NCBI GenBank assembly: GCA_029834535.1
Contig: JAQMWT010000317.1
Location: forward strand, 248,001 to 312,000
Reading direction: 5' to 3'
Length of the DNA stretch: 64,000 bases
Source of the DNA: Chrysophaeum taylorii
Lineage: Eukaryota > Sar > Pelagophyceae > Pelagomonadales > Pelagomonadaceae
The notes below the pieces were generated by a model, which saw only the letters and a program-made list of their open reading frames with translations, was not told the origin of the DNA and did no database searches. The translations under genes and the position numbers were made by a program. Numbering within the stretch: the first letter of the stretch is position 1; every line of letters starts with the position of its first letter. Positions 1 to 10,597 of the stretch are shown in pieces.

Positions 1-1
1 A

Positions 2-613
2 GGCCTCAGCCAGCCATCGGACGCGACGCCACCTCTCCAGAGACTCCAAAGAGTGGTCACGGAGGACCAAGACGAGTCCTTCTGCTCGACTGATGATGGC
101 AGCGACGTGATGGCAATTCATAAGCGAGGATCGAGCCGGACGAAGAATGCACAGGTGCAGTCTGAGGTATCATCGCCTCAAAAACACATTAGGCGAAACA
201 AGTCCCAGGGAAAGCGTCTCCCGAGATGGGAGCTTTCCTCTACCCTCGAAACCTCAAGCTCCAGAGACCGCCGGGACAGGTCACGCCAATCTCGACCACG
301 TCTCCAACACCCACGTACCAATCGAGACGATTTCTTTGCACGAAACTCGCAATCAACAAGCGTGCAAAGGAAAAAACAGCAACCGAGCGACCCTGGATGG
401 AGCGATGACTCCGCCTTCCAGACTCAATTCGTCGACCTCGTCTCTCACTTCTCTGAATCCGCTCGGACGGCAAAAGTCAAAGAGTCTGATCTACTCATGC
501 GCAGTGCCATCGCTGAGACTTTGCGAGAGCGCCTTACAGACAGAGCAACCCTCGACAACATCCGCGACTCCTCACTGCTCAAGCTGGCTCGGCTGCGTTC
601 GGAGGCGCATTGA
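2..613 (+). CDS. C-terminal part of an unrecognised Ser/Arg-rich protein, cut by the window edge
   Basis: The frame is open from the first bases of the window and runs about 200 codons to a stop, so the true start probably lies upstream. The product is hydrophilic and rich in Ser, Arg, Asp and Gln. The last 70 residues (around FVDLVSHFSESARTAKVKES and AETLRERLTDRATLDNIRD) look helical and protein-like, while the middle is low complexity. No known domain is visible. An overlapping frame (147-785) is also open, so coding is not certain. It could be the tail of a host gene or of a mobile element. Confidence 0.35.
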   Translation, partial: GLSQPSDATPPLQRLQRVVTEDQDESFCSTDDGSDVMAIHKRGSSRTKNAQVQSEVSSPQKHIRRNKSQGKRLPRWELSSTLETSSSRDRRDRSRQSRPRLQHPRTNRDDFFARNSQSTSVQRKKQQPSDPGWSDDSAFQTQFVDLVSHFSESARTAKVKESDLLMRSAIAETLRERLTDRATLDNIRDSSLLKLARLRSEAH

Positions 614-1500
614 ACAACACGGGCGTTATGCTGCAACCGCACAATGTCGCCATCTCACTATACAGAATGGCTCTGGGCTGGACGATTCTCGCTACATATT
701 TTGGCCACAAGCAAGGAAGCTCAGCCTACTGCATGTAGGTGTAAAGCGAGGCTGTGATGCATACAAAATTTTGCAGTTATGTTGATCAAGTAATATGACG
801 AAGCGAGAATGATCATGAATGCGCCCCGCGTGCCTTAGAATCCATAGAAAGGGCGGCACTAGACTAAACACAGAGTAGATTAAAACAAGCAAGGTAGGAG
901 AGGTTATGGCTCGTTGTTGGGGCGTTTTTTGTCGTCCTCCGTGCTTAGACACACACCACCACCCCCCATCGTGGTAATAACAACTAACATCTAGCATTTC
1001 ATTTGGCGCAAGCGCAGTATTTATTCCCACTTGTGGTAACAAAAATAAGAATCGAGCCCAAATCTTTGCACGCATTAGCGGGCAAGGTGGTGTATTGGAG
1101 AGAAGGACCTACACAAGACAGCAAGAAGCGACACGGGAAGGTATGGACTAACGTGGGGAGAAAAATGACTAAGAATATGAGACCAAACTTTAAAAAGACG
1201 ACGAAGGGCACAGCAGGAGCAAAGGCGGAGTGAGAACAAGCTTGACAAAGTAGGAGATCAAGCGCGAAGAAGGCAGGGAAGGGCATGGCAGGAGGAGATA
1301 GTATGAGGAAAAAACACACTGGGATAAGAAGGGTGAAGGGGCATATGAGCTGTGTGCCCATCGCCGGAGTACCGGGCGCAGAGAACATCGAAGGAGAATC
1401 GACTTCCTGGGACCGCCAGTCATTAGATGTGGCGAGCGCATGCTGTAGTTTCTCTGAAACATGTAACAAAAAAATGCGTTTCGTGAAGCGCAATGGGCGG
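614..1500. other. no recognisable gene
   Basis: Only short ORFs on both strands with mixed composition. I see no domain, RNA gene or clear repeat. Confidence 0.4.
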
Positions 1501-1990
1501 GCAAGAAGCGTCGAGTGTGCTCGCGATGACATGCGCAAAATAATCGAGAGCATCATCGGCACGATGGAGTCGTTGACGACGGGCTCTTCGATGGCCTGGT
1601 CGATGGAAATGTGTGCGATGCCGTGGTGAAAGTCCACAAGCGTCGCAAGGACATCGCGCTGCTGCTAGAGCTGCGTGATGCGTTTGTCGCGCTTGGCCTC
1701 GAGTTCCTCGAGCTTTGAGTTTGCACTCGTAGTGCTTGATCTCGAGCTCGAAATCGCCGAGATGGGAAACGGTGGCCTTCATTGACGAGCCTGCTTGACA
1801 TGGCCGACGACTCGCCCGTTGGATTGCCGTTTGCTGGAGGAAGTAGAGCGATTCTGTTGACACTCCAAATCGGATCAACAAGTCCTAGCAGTCGCATCGG
1901 AAGTTGTGATGCTCAAAGACGAGTTTCACAGGATCGCAGACGTTGCACATCGTATACGTGGTGCAAACAAAAAGGACCTCGCCGGTGATC
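1500..1990 (-). pseudogene. decayed heat-shock-factor (HSF) copy
   Basis: The DNA is visibly related to the intact HSF gene at 44227-45120, in the same order. The GAGAGCATCATCGGCA word near 1548 matches near 44401. The CGTCGCAAGGACATCGCGCTGCTG stretch near 1641 matches the coiled-coil part. The GGAAGTTGTGATGCTCAAAGA word near 1898 matches the end of the DNA-binding domain, where the peptide LVFEHHNFR can still be read on the minus strand. The reading frame is broken repeatedly and the N-terminal half of the DNA-binding domain is not recognisable. It is read as a dead duplicate of a host transcription-factor gene. Confidence 0.7.
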
Positions 1991-3544
1991 GTAAGAGGCC
2001 TCCGGCGCTTGGATGCAGTAACTACGCATCTCCGTTTAGGCTGCTCATCACTACGACCATCAAAAGAAAGCAAGATCATGGAGAGCAAGAGCAGGCAAGC
2101 AGCCCCAGGGCTGCGAAACCGTGGACAACGGGGGATATCGCAAGAAGATGTCAAGCCTCGCCTGTTGTGAAGAGGCTGTGATTACGATGGATGCAATGCC
2201 CCCCTTACCGACCATCAGAGCAAGTGGCTACCGTTGGTGGTAAAGCGGCGAGCGAACACGCGGGCCTCTACTTCGAGGCCACCAGATGTTCTTCAGGACG
2301 CTCCGCGTGTCAATTAAGGTCGCTGCCATCGTCGAACAAGACGCTCCAAGCCAGTCACGGCGATATTACTGGCGTGGAGCTTGTCGGTCACTCGCTACAC
2401 CGGCGCGATGTCGGCGACGGCATACCGAGGGAACCTCCGATAGCGGAGCACTATTCCGGCTTGTGAGCACTCCAAAAGTACATGCATTATTAAGCCATCA
2501 AAATGCCTCCTGGCAAAAAAAGTGCGACTTGGAGATCGCAACACGACTGTAAGAGCCGACGATCAGAAGAAATCGAACAGGAGGTTTCGGAACAAGCATG
2601 AGTATTTCAAGGGGGAGTTCGTCAACGATCGTTTTTTTGGACGTATAATTATTAGAAGATGAAGTCTCATTGAAGATGATTCCCCCATTGAAGGCGGAGG
2701 ATGAAGCGGAATATGACAAAGAAAATGAAGCTGAGATCGATGTGCTTGAGGTCGAGGGCGAGTTGGAGGGGTAGGAAAGGGGACTGCTTACGAATTGCTA
2801 TAGCTCGGGCAACAGCGAACGAGCCACATAATTCGGTCGACGACATCGACCAGCACGTCAGCAGAAATAATGCGATCGCCAACGGGCGATTTTGTGTCGT
2901 GGGCGGCGCAGTTCGTCAATCGAAGAAAAGAGACCTCAAATCGACGAGCACATTGAACACGTGGCACCGACTAAGTTTTGGACCTCAAATTCGTTCACAT
3001 GTGCCGTTCGATTTCGAGCCACATGAAAAACTTTGTATGCTGCGGAGCAGTCGCGTGTCCAACGATATTAAGCCGAGTAGAACGCCAGCCCGATGCTTTT
3101 GATCCCACCAAGGTGAAGGGCGCAAAGCCTTGCAGCCTCAAAGTGATCATTGTCAACGACCCTGGGAGATGCTGTCTTCATCAAGGAGTGGTTCGTGTTC
3201 GCCGAGGTCGATGAGACCACGACAGTCGATATATTCAACACGAGAGACCTTGTCTAAAGCAAAAGAAGCGCAAGAAGACAGAGGTCACCACCCCGCGCGT
3301 GTGCTCTTTCCGCAACGTAAGATTCAGGAGGAGAGCGAGAATGACTGAGTGCAGAATGACAGAGTGCGCTTTGCGGAAATCGCGGCAAAGCCAAGAAGTG
3401 CATACCGCACATAAACGCTTTTCATAATCAAGCTTATCAAGGATGTCGACGTCGAAGTTAAGCGTTTATGTTCCAGAAGGGCCACATCGGCCTAGAATAC
3501 GACTAATTTATGTAGATCTTGCATTCCACCCGTACAAGCAGCAG
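1991..3544. other. no recognisable gene; possible decayed coding DNA
   Basis: Several short ORFs change frame over this stretch. Near 3160-3260 the plus strand reads a protein-like run (VFIKEWFVFAEVDETTTVDI), suggesting an old broken gene of unknown type. Nothing can be named. Confidence 0.3.
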
Positions 3545-4465
3545 ACTTGATCTGCGTCGGAGGCTCATTTTTTAACAGGGGCGCCCACTTGAACTTCTCG
3601 AGATAGCCGCCGCCCCCAAGAGATGCGTTTTAAATCGCGTCTTCGTCACACCCGTTGGCGCGCGCCCTCTTGAGACCTCGAGACGGCCATGCTTGGCTGC
3701 GTTCAAACACACCCTGCTATCCCACGGACACCCGTTGGCGCGCGCCAACTTGAGGACTTCGAGATGGCCCCATTGAGCTGCGTTTGAACACGTCCATGTA
3801 TCACGCGGACAACCGTTGGCGTGCGCCCACTTGAGGACCTCGAGATGGCCGCCGGCAGCTGCTCTTATGCACGTCCTCTCATTCCGCGGACACCCGTTGG
3901 CGAGATGGCCGTGTTGAGGTGCTTCAGAGCTCGTCTCGGCATTCCACCGACACCCGTCGGCGCGCGCCCACTTGAGGATCTCGAGATGGCCGCTCGAGCC
4001 GCAATCCAGCACACGCTCTCCTCGAGACCGCGATGTTCACGGATGAACCACTCGATGACGCCCAGCGCGACGAAATCCTCCAATTCCTCATTGGTTCCTA
4101 TCGCACATGGCCCTACACCACTCGGCAACCGAACGTTGTCATCGATCTTGGGATTGTAGTAGCTGTCCGAGGGCACCATCATCTTCACGAGCTCGCGCAC
4201 GTGCTGGCGCTGGTCGACGCCGACTTTGTCGAAGAGCTTCGAGATTTCGACGTGGTGATGCGCTTCTGAGCCATCGCGTCGAGGGCGGCCTCCGAGATGC
4301 AGTCGAGCAAACTGTAGACCCACTCCTCGTCTTCATCGACCTTTTTATACAACAGGGCGCGCTTCGTCTCCAGGTCGTCGTCGGCCTCGTCGTCATCAAT
4401 GCCCTTGAGAAGTGCGAGCGCGTCCATGTCGACAAGCATCCGCAGCACAGTTCGGTTTGCGTCAT
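3545..4465 (-). pseudogene. broken ankyrin-repeat protein gene
   Basis: On the minus strand, 3572-4012 encodes four to five repeats of the form GHLEVLKWAHANGCPRDTWT, with the conserved GHLEVLKWAxxxGCPWD core of stramenopile-type ankyrin proteins. Upstream (4185-4448) a separate frame carries an acidic N-terminal-like segment (VDEDEEWVYSLLDCISEAAL). A third frame (3865-4323) covers the stretch between (EISKLFDKVGVDQRQHVREL). The parts occur in sensible order but in different frames and without splice signals that join them, so the gene looks inactivated. Ankyrin proteins are generic protein-binding scaffolds; no specific role can be given. Confidence 0.65.
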
Positions 4466-5782
4466 TAGTCCTCGCTCGCTTCAGCGGATATTGCCTGGGT
4501 CTGGTGCTCTAAGGCTCAATCGTGTTTTGGGGCGAAGGAGGAGGTAACGGCGGTGGATGGCATTCCGCATTTCTTGCCTAAGTTGATGTGAGCGACCTCG
4601 GTATCTTCGTCTCGTTCTTCCTCATCAACCATCTCCAAAGAGTCTTCGGGGATGGCGCTCCCTGCGTTTTTGATTCGCCCTCGACGAGGTCGCTATACTT
4701 GATCCGGGCCGCCGCTGCGAAAATTAATGGTCAGTAGGGCAACTTTGTTCGTCTCGTGCAGGGAGCTCAAGAGCACATTATGGCCACGCTGAACGCAGGC
4801 ACCCAGCGTCGAGGCAAGAAGGCTGAATGCTAAGGCCGCTAGCGCCAACGTGATCGCGAGGCAGCGTTGGAGAGCGATGACGAAGCGCACAAACGCCGGG
4901 CACGCGCAGCTGAAAACAAGCAGCGATCACGCCTGAGAAAAAGTTGAAGCTGAAGACACCGCTCGCAAACAAGTGATTGTGTCCGAAAAGAGCGACCTCG
5001 CAGCGAGGAAGAGCTACGAGTCTGCAATCTGCTACGATGAAGTTGATCCTGATCCCTGGGCGTACTTCGCTCTCGCACGAGAGTACACTACTGGCCTTGG
5101 CGGCTTACCTTGCGACCCTGGCCAAGCCTCCCGCATACTTCAATTTGCTGGCGCTGCTGGTGGGGCTGACACCGAAGCCAGCTAGGTGACCGACTGGGAG
5201 AGCGCATTTTCTCGCAGAAAGACCCCCGGACCTGTGATAGCCTGCGTTAATCTCCACCAGCCCCGGATAAGACCTCAGGCGCCCTTCAAACTCACTGGAT
5301 CATCGACGACGCCGACGCAGTGACTCCTCCAGTCACACAGGATCGTCGAGGCCGAGTGGCGGAGTCTTCTCCAGCCCGAGGCACAACCAGGGCTAGACCC
5401 TAGAACGTAGATCGTCGTGACGGAGCGCCGCAGTTTACCGTCTTCTCTTCTTCTCCTTCTTAACCCGCACTTTCCCCACATGACGGCAGGCCTGACTCGC
5501 TCCGGACCGCTTCGTCGCCTTCGAGGTGCGGGGCGGACGGGCGGCGATGAGCGCAAATAAAAGGTGGGGCGCCGGCGCGCGCTTGGGGGTCAAGGGTCGT
5601 ACACTTGTAACCCACTCTCCTGCAGGCGACCATTAAACCCAACCGTTAGCGTCGACCACTAAAGCCTACCGTTTGCGTGTTGTATTCGAACGATACGCGG
5701 TCGACACGCGCTGACTTTTGCGACTTCTTGTGAGGCCGGCGGGATTCGCACACTCACAGGGTTGTATTCTCAGTGATCGGCG
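4466..5782. other. intergenic / decayed sequence upstream of the helicase gene
   Basis: Short ORFs only. The last ~150 bases before 5783 should include the promoter and 5' UTR of the Strawberry-notch-like gene, but no clear TATA or initiator element stands out. Confidence 0.35.
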
Positions 5783-8700
5783 ATGTCTCGCGACACCAAG
5801 TACGCGCCGCACGCGGTTTTGTTAGCGTTGGCCAAGCGGTCGTATCGGCTCGCCCGCGCTGAATATGATCAAGAGGGTGACGCCACTTCTGCTGCAGAGA
5901 AAGCCGCGGAGGCCGATAAAACCGAGCTGATGGAGATCGAGAATATCTTTGGCGCGACCGAGACTGAGATCGACGTGGCGGCGGCCGAGGCGCGATCGAA
6001 GGCGACGAAGTTGATGGAGACGGTTGACTATGATCGGTACCGCCCCGTGTTCTGGAAGCATGGAAAGGAGCACCCAGACCCCGCGGTCGAGAACGCGACG
6101 CTCGCTTCGATCCCTCCGCCCGAGATTCCTCCGGGGTTCACGCTCTCGCTCCAGGACACGGACCGTCTGTCGAACCTGCAGCTCGAAGCGATCGCTTATG
6201 CTACGCTCGCGCATGATGGTGCCTCGCTCCCAGATGGCTCCCGTGCCGGGTTTCTCCTGGGGGATGGCGCCGGCATGGGAAAAGGACGTGTTTTGGCAGG
6301 GCTTGTCGTCGAGAACTGGCGCAAGGGCCGGCGGCGGCACGTATGGGTTTCTGTGAGCAACGACTTGGCTGAGGACGCCCGGCGTGATCTCCGTGACATC
6401 GGGGCTGACTACATCGAGGTGATGGAGCTCAAGGGCTCACAATATCTGTCGCTTCCGGAGGACGACGGTGTGTACTTCATGACCTACTCTCTGCTGCTGC
6501 GGGACCGAGGCGGAGACGAGAATGAGAGCTTCGCTATGCGCAAAGAACGCAAGCTCAAGACGATCAAGGCCCGCAAGCACGACTCACGTATCGAGCAGAT
6601 ATTCCAGTGGTTTGGCGGTGAGGACGGCGAGGGCCTCCTCATGTTCGACGAAATCCACCGAGCGAAAAACCTTGTCTGCGAGCAGCTGGGTGGGCAGCCC
6701 ACCAAGACGGCGCTCACCGTGCGACAGCTCCAGAACTCGTTGCCGCGTGCCCGTGTGGTGTACAGCTCGGCAACGGCGGCCTCAGAACCTCGGCATCTTG
6801 CTATTATGGATCGCTTGGGCTTGTGGCACAAGGACGCGCGAGGCGAGAAAGAACACGCCAACGTCTCCACACTGCCGCTCTCCAGGAAGGATGCGCCCTT
6901 CCGCTCGCGGAAGGACTTCTTAGATGAGGTGCCGAAGTGCGGTGTTGGAATGATGGAGCACTGTTCGATGTTGCTCAAGGGGATGGGTCGCCTGTTGAAC
7001 CGCTCCCTGAGCTTCGACAAGTGCACGTTCGAGACATTAAAAATTCCGCTTGCGTCGAAGGCCATGCGTATCTACGACGACGCGTCGACCATCTGGCAGG
7101 AGCTCCTGACGCTCATCGACGAGCGTCTATCAGTGGCTGTCGAGGCCATCGAGGGCGACACCACCCTTGACGATACCCAGAAGGCGTGGAAAACGTCCGA
7201 GGAGAAGCGGCGGACGACGAGCGCCAAGGCCTTCTACTTCGGGGCCCACCAGAGGTTTTTCCGCTCGCTTCTCATGTCGGTCAAAGTGGATGCTGTCGTC
7301 GACACCGCGAACAAGGCGCTCCGAGCTGGTCAATGCGTTGTCATTGGCCTGCAATCCACCGGCGAGTCGGTCACGCGCCACGCCTCCGACGGGGCGACCG
7401 AGGGTGAAGCCTTCGTCGGCTTCGTTAGCGCCCCAAAGTTCACGCTCTGTCGAGCTATCAAGCGCTGCCTTGAGACAAAGTACGGCATCGAGGTTGAGCA
7501 ATACCGCGAGTACGCCGACATAGTAGGCGTCAAGACCGAAGGCGAGAAGAAATCACGCAAGCGGTTCAAAAATAGGAACGAATATCGAAAAGACGACTTC
7601 ATCGACGATCGTTCGGACGTCGAAGAAGAAGCCCCCGCGGAGGCGGATGACGACAACGACGAGCCCGAGACCAACCTGCCCGAAAGCGAGCTGGAGGTGA
7701 CCGCGCATGAATTGCTCAAGAGAGCAACCGCGCTCGACCTGCCACCAAACCCACTCGACGAGCTTATTGATCGTCTCGGCGGACGTGATGCGGTCGCCGA
7801 GCTTACTGGCCGCTCCCAGCGACTCACTGCCGTGGGCGGTGCCATGCCGACATTCGTCAAGTCGGAGAAACGCGACCTCATGGACGCGGACACCGATGAT
7901 GAGGCCACCGACAGGAAGCCCGACATGAAATCGGTTGATGTCAAGCCGCTCGACATAAAGCCGCTCGACATCAAGCCGTTCGACATCAAGCCAGATGAGA
8001 AGCGCGGCTTTCTGCGGACTAAACGGAATCACCGGATCCCCGACCCAGATGACACCGAAGATGAGGAGGATGTTAAGCCACTGCTTATGATCTCGCCCAA
8101 GGTCAAGGACGAGAAGTCTCGCCGTCGTTGTGTGATCGCTCTCGATGACGACGACGACACCAGTCCAGTCAAGGCGGAGAAGCCGCGTCGCTTGATCGAT
8201 AAGGAAGATGACGATGGTGATGTTGTCTTTGTGAAGGAGGGGCCGGTGTGCACCGAGATCGACGAGTCAAACCTCGTTGATCTGCGTGAAAGCGACGACG
8301 ACGACGACGACGAAGATGACGACGACCATGATGAGCGGCCGGCGAAAAAGAGCAAGAAGGACGAGATCATCGCGCCGCGTCGATCGCGCCGTCTAGTTGC
8401 GAAGGATAAGGACGAAGAGGAGAAGGACAGACTGCGAGGCGCTGAAAACGCGGCGAGACGTAAGGGTGTGTACCCCATCTATGCCCTCAACCAATGCATC
8501 GACATCGAAGTCCCGCACGAAGACCCGCTCAAGGCGAAGAACGGCAGAACCCAGTGGTGGCCGGCCGTGGTCACCAAAATCAAGTTCACCGGTGTGGGTG
8601 ATCATCCGTACTCGTACACTGGGACTGCCAAAGGCAAAGATGGAACATGGGCTGAGGAGGTCGACGTCTCGCGGGTCCGCCAGCGGCTCGTTGCAGTCGA

Positions 8701-10597
8701 GAATCGAAAGGCTGGCTGCGGCGACAGGATCAACATCATTGAGAAAGAAAAGTTCCAGAGCGGTCAGAAGCTAGTGGCGATCATTTCGGATGCAGCATCA
8801 ACAGGCATCAGTCTGCACTCAGAGCGCCGGGTTGCCAACCAGCGCCAACGCGTCCACGTAACTCTCGAGCTCCCATGGAGTGCAGACAAAACCATCCAAC
8901 AGCTCGGGAGGTCCCATCGTTCGAACCAGGCCAACGCGCCGCACTTTATGTTACCGATTACCCATGTTGGCGGGGAGCGACGATTTGCAGCGGTTGTCGC
9001 CAAGCGGCTCCAGACGCTAGGAGCGTTGACGCAGGGCGATCGTCGCGCCACGGGCCACTCGTCGAAGATGGATTTGGACGCCTACAACTTCGACACCAAG
9101 TGGGGCGAAATGGCAGTCAAGCAACTGTACAAAATTTGCAAAGCCGAGCTCGACGCCCTCTTCTACCACAACCAGGGCACTTCCAACACCGCCATACGTG
9201 AGGACGCCGACGAATACGACGAAGAAGATGACGACGACGGACAGCTCGGTTTGGTGAAACGCAATGACAAATACATGATCAGGCCGCCTCCTCTTCGAGA
9301 CCCTGGCGAGGCCGAGGAGTTGGCCAGAGCGCTTGGTAACGGTCTCGATTCGTTTTCTAATGACCAAGGACCCGCCATGCTTCGCCACGGGATTGACGAT
9401 GCGCGTGTCGCTGCGACAGCCAGCAGAATCAACGTCGCCAACGCTGGATATTTTTGGCTCCGTTTAGTCGGAATCGACGCCGCCGATCCTACCACGCACA
9501 AGGGAAGCATGTTTGGGAAGCAGGACTCGCTCGTCAAGCGATTCCTTAATCGCCTCCTAGGTATGCGTGTCGTGCAACAGGATATGCTCTTCGACTACTT
9601 CCTTGCGATCCTGTCGGCCGTCATCGCGCAGGCCATCCGAGACGACACGTACGACGAGGGCGTTATGGATTTAAGGGGCCGAAGTATCGCATTCAGCCAC
9701 AATACCAAAGTTGTCCCGTGCCCCGCTTCGCCCTCTCATTTTGTTCTCAACGAGGTGGACGTTGACCGTGGCATGTCGTGGCAAGAGGCCATCGAGCTCT
9801 TCGACGATACTGCCAGAACCAACAAGTTCAAGATACCGCGGGAAGGCGGCATCACTGCCCTCAGGACCACGACTGCTTTAGCAATGGTCTGCAGCACGGA
9901 GACGCGTCCTCACAATGGCTCGTGGTGGCACACGCGATTTGGGTCGTGCGACGGCTTTTACGTGCCAGCGCGGAATAAGGAATACGTGATCCTAGCGACC
10001 GAGATGGGCGACGGCCAAAACGCGTCAATTCATTTTCGTATTCGCCGACCCTACATCGAGTTCGAGTATAGTGTTAAGGGGATTCTCCAAGAAAAGAACC
10101 ACCTCGTTGTACGAAATACTGACTACTATCGCTGTGTCTCGGCTCAGGAATTGACCGATGCCAAAGCTCGTTGGGTGGCTATGTTCGAATCCCGAAAAAG
10201 AAGATGCGGGTGCAGATCATTCAAAAGCAGCACGTGCATGGGGCGAAATTGTACGAAACAAAGACGCATCATGAAACATTCGATTCTCACAGGCCCTGTG
10301 CTCTTTGGATGGAAGAACGTCGAGCGCATACTCTCAAACAGCAAATGGCACTACAAGCTAAAAACCGTGCGTGCCGTCGCTAAGGACCCCACAATTGAAG
10401 CCGCTGACGAAGTCATCTCCACCCATCCGATCCTCGGCATTGATATTCCTGTCGAAATCAAGGACCACATCATCAAGGAACTTGAGTCTCTCACTGACGT
10501 CTTCGACGAGCCTCACACACAATCCCCTCCGTTGAAAGATAAGAAACACCGCAAACCCCTGCGCATCATCGAAAACGACGACAACGGCGATTTCTGA
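5783..10597 (+). CDS. Strawberry notch-like helicase (SBNO/FORGETTER1 family)
   Basis: A single uninterrupted 1,604-codon ORF with an ATG start. Helicase lobe 1 contains a glycine-rich phosphate-binding loop, GDGAGMGKGR (residues ~160-169), and a DEIH box, MFDEIHRAKN (~287-296). Lobe 2 contains SDAASTGISLHSERR (~1000) and LGRSHRSNQANAPHF (~1041) followed by GERRFAAVVAKRLQTLGALT, a signature of Strawberry notch proteins. A C-terminal Cys-rich segment followed by LTGPVLFGWKNVERIL (~1500) fits the SBNO C-terminal domain. The lobes are separated by a long acidic linker (~600-900) with DIKPL-type repeats and Asp runs, which is unusual. Family members are nuclear chromatin regulators in animals and plants, so a nuclear role is inferred. 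No intron is needed. The length is similar to animal SBNO proteins. Confidence 0.93.
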   Translation: MSRDTKYAPHAVLLALAKRSYRLARAEYDQEGDATSAAEKAAEADKTELMEIENIFGATETEIDVAAAEARSKATKLMETVDYDRYRPVFWKHGKEHPDPAVENATLASIPPPEIPPGFTLSLQDTDRLSNLQLEAIAYATLAHDGASLPDGSRAGFLLGDGAGMGKGRVLAGLVVENWRKGRRRHVWVSVSNDLAEDARRDLRDIGADYIEVMELKGSQYLSLPEDDGVYFMTYSLLLRDRGGDENESFAMRKERKLKTIKARKHDSRIEQIFQWFGGEDGEGLLMFDEIHRAKNLVCEQLGGQPTKTALTVRQLQNSLPRARVVYSSATAASEPRHLAIMDRLGLWHKDARGEKEHANVSTLPLSRKDAPFRSRKDFLDEVPKCGVGMMEHCSMLLKGMGRLLNRSLSFDKCTFETLKIPLASKAMRIYDDASTIWQELLTLIDERLSVAVEAIEGDTTLDDTQKAWKTSEEKRRTTSAKAFYFGAHQRFFRSLLMSVKVDAVVDTANKALRAGQCVVIGLQSTGESVTRHASDGATEGEAFVGFVSAPKFTLCRAIKRCLETKYGIEVEQYREYADIVGVKTEGEKKSRKRFKNRNEYRKDDFIDDRSDVEEEAPAEADDDNDEPETNLPESELEVTAHELLKRATALDLPPNPLDELIDRLGGRDAVAELTGRSQRLTAVGGAMPTFVKSEKRDLMDADTDDEATDRKPDMKSVDVKPLDIKPLDIKPFDIKPDEKRGFLRTKRNHRIPDPDDTEDEEDVKPLLMISPKVKDEKSRRRCVIALDDDDDTSPVKAEKPRRLIDKEDDDGDVVFVKEGPVCTEIDESNLVDLRESDDDDDDEDDDDHDERPAKKSKKDEIIAPRRSRRLVAKDKDEEEKDRLRGAENAARRKGVYPIYALNQCIDIEVPHEDPLKAKNGRTQWWPAVVTKIKFTGVGDHPYSYTGTAKGKDGTWAEEVDVSRVRQRLVAVENRKAGCGDRINIIEKEKFQSGQKLVAIISDAASTGISLHSERRVANQRQRVHVTLELPWSADKTIQQLGRSHRSNQANAPHFMLPITHVGGERRFAAVVAKRLQTLGALTQGDRRATGHSSKMDLDAYNFDTKWGEMAVKQLYKICKAELDALFYHNQGTSNTAIREDADEYDEEDDDDGQLGLVKRNDKYMIRPPPLRDPGEAEELARALGNGLDSFSNDQGPAMLRHGIDDARVAATASRINVANAGYFWLRLVGIDAADPTTHKGSMFGKQDSLVKRFLNRLLGMRVVQQDMLFDYFLAILSAVIAQAIRDDTYDEGVMDLRGRSIAFSHNTKVVPCPASPSHFVLNEVDVDRGMSWQEAIELFDDTARTNKFKIPREGGITALRTTTALAMVCSTETRPHNGSWWHTRFGSCDGFYVPARNKEYVILATEMGDGQNASIHFRIRRPYIEFEYSVKGILQEKNHLVVRNTDYYRCVSAQELTDAKARWVAMFESRKRRCGCRSFKSSTCMGRNCTKQRRIMKHSILTGPVLFGWKNVERILSNSKWHYKLKTVRAVAKDPTIEAADEVISTHPILGIDIPVEIKDHIIKELESLTDVFDEPHTQSPPLKDKKHRKPLRIIENDDNGDF
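7932..7995 (+). repeat. in-gene DIKPL/DIKPF codon repeat
   Basis: Inside the helicase ORF a 15-nt unit encoding (D/V)(I/V)KP(L/F)D is repeated four to five times, giving KPLDIKPLDIKPFDIKP. It lies in the acidic linker between the two helicase lobes and is probably a flexible, expanding low-complexity segment. Confidence 0.8.

Noticed and set aside
10171-10383. Possible frameshift in the helicase C-terminus (alternative frame KKKMRVQIIQKQHVHGAKLY)
   Set aside because: The main frame gives a Cys-rich segment followed by LTGPVLFGWKNVERIL, which fits the SBNO C-terminal domain, so the main ORF is taken as intact.
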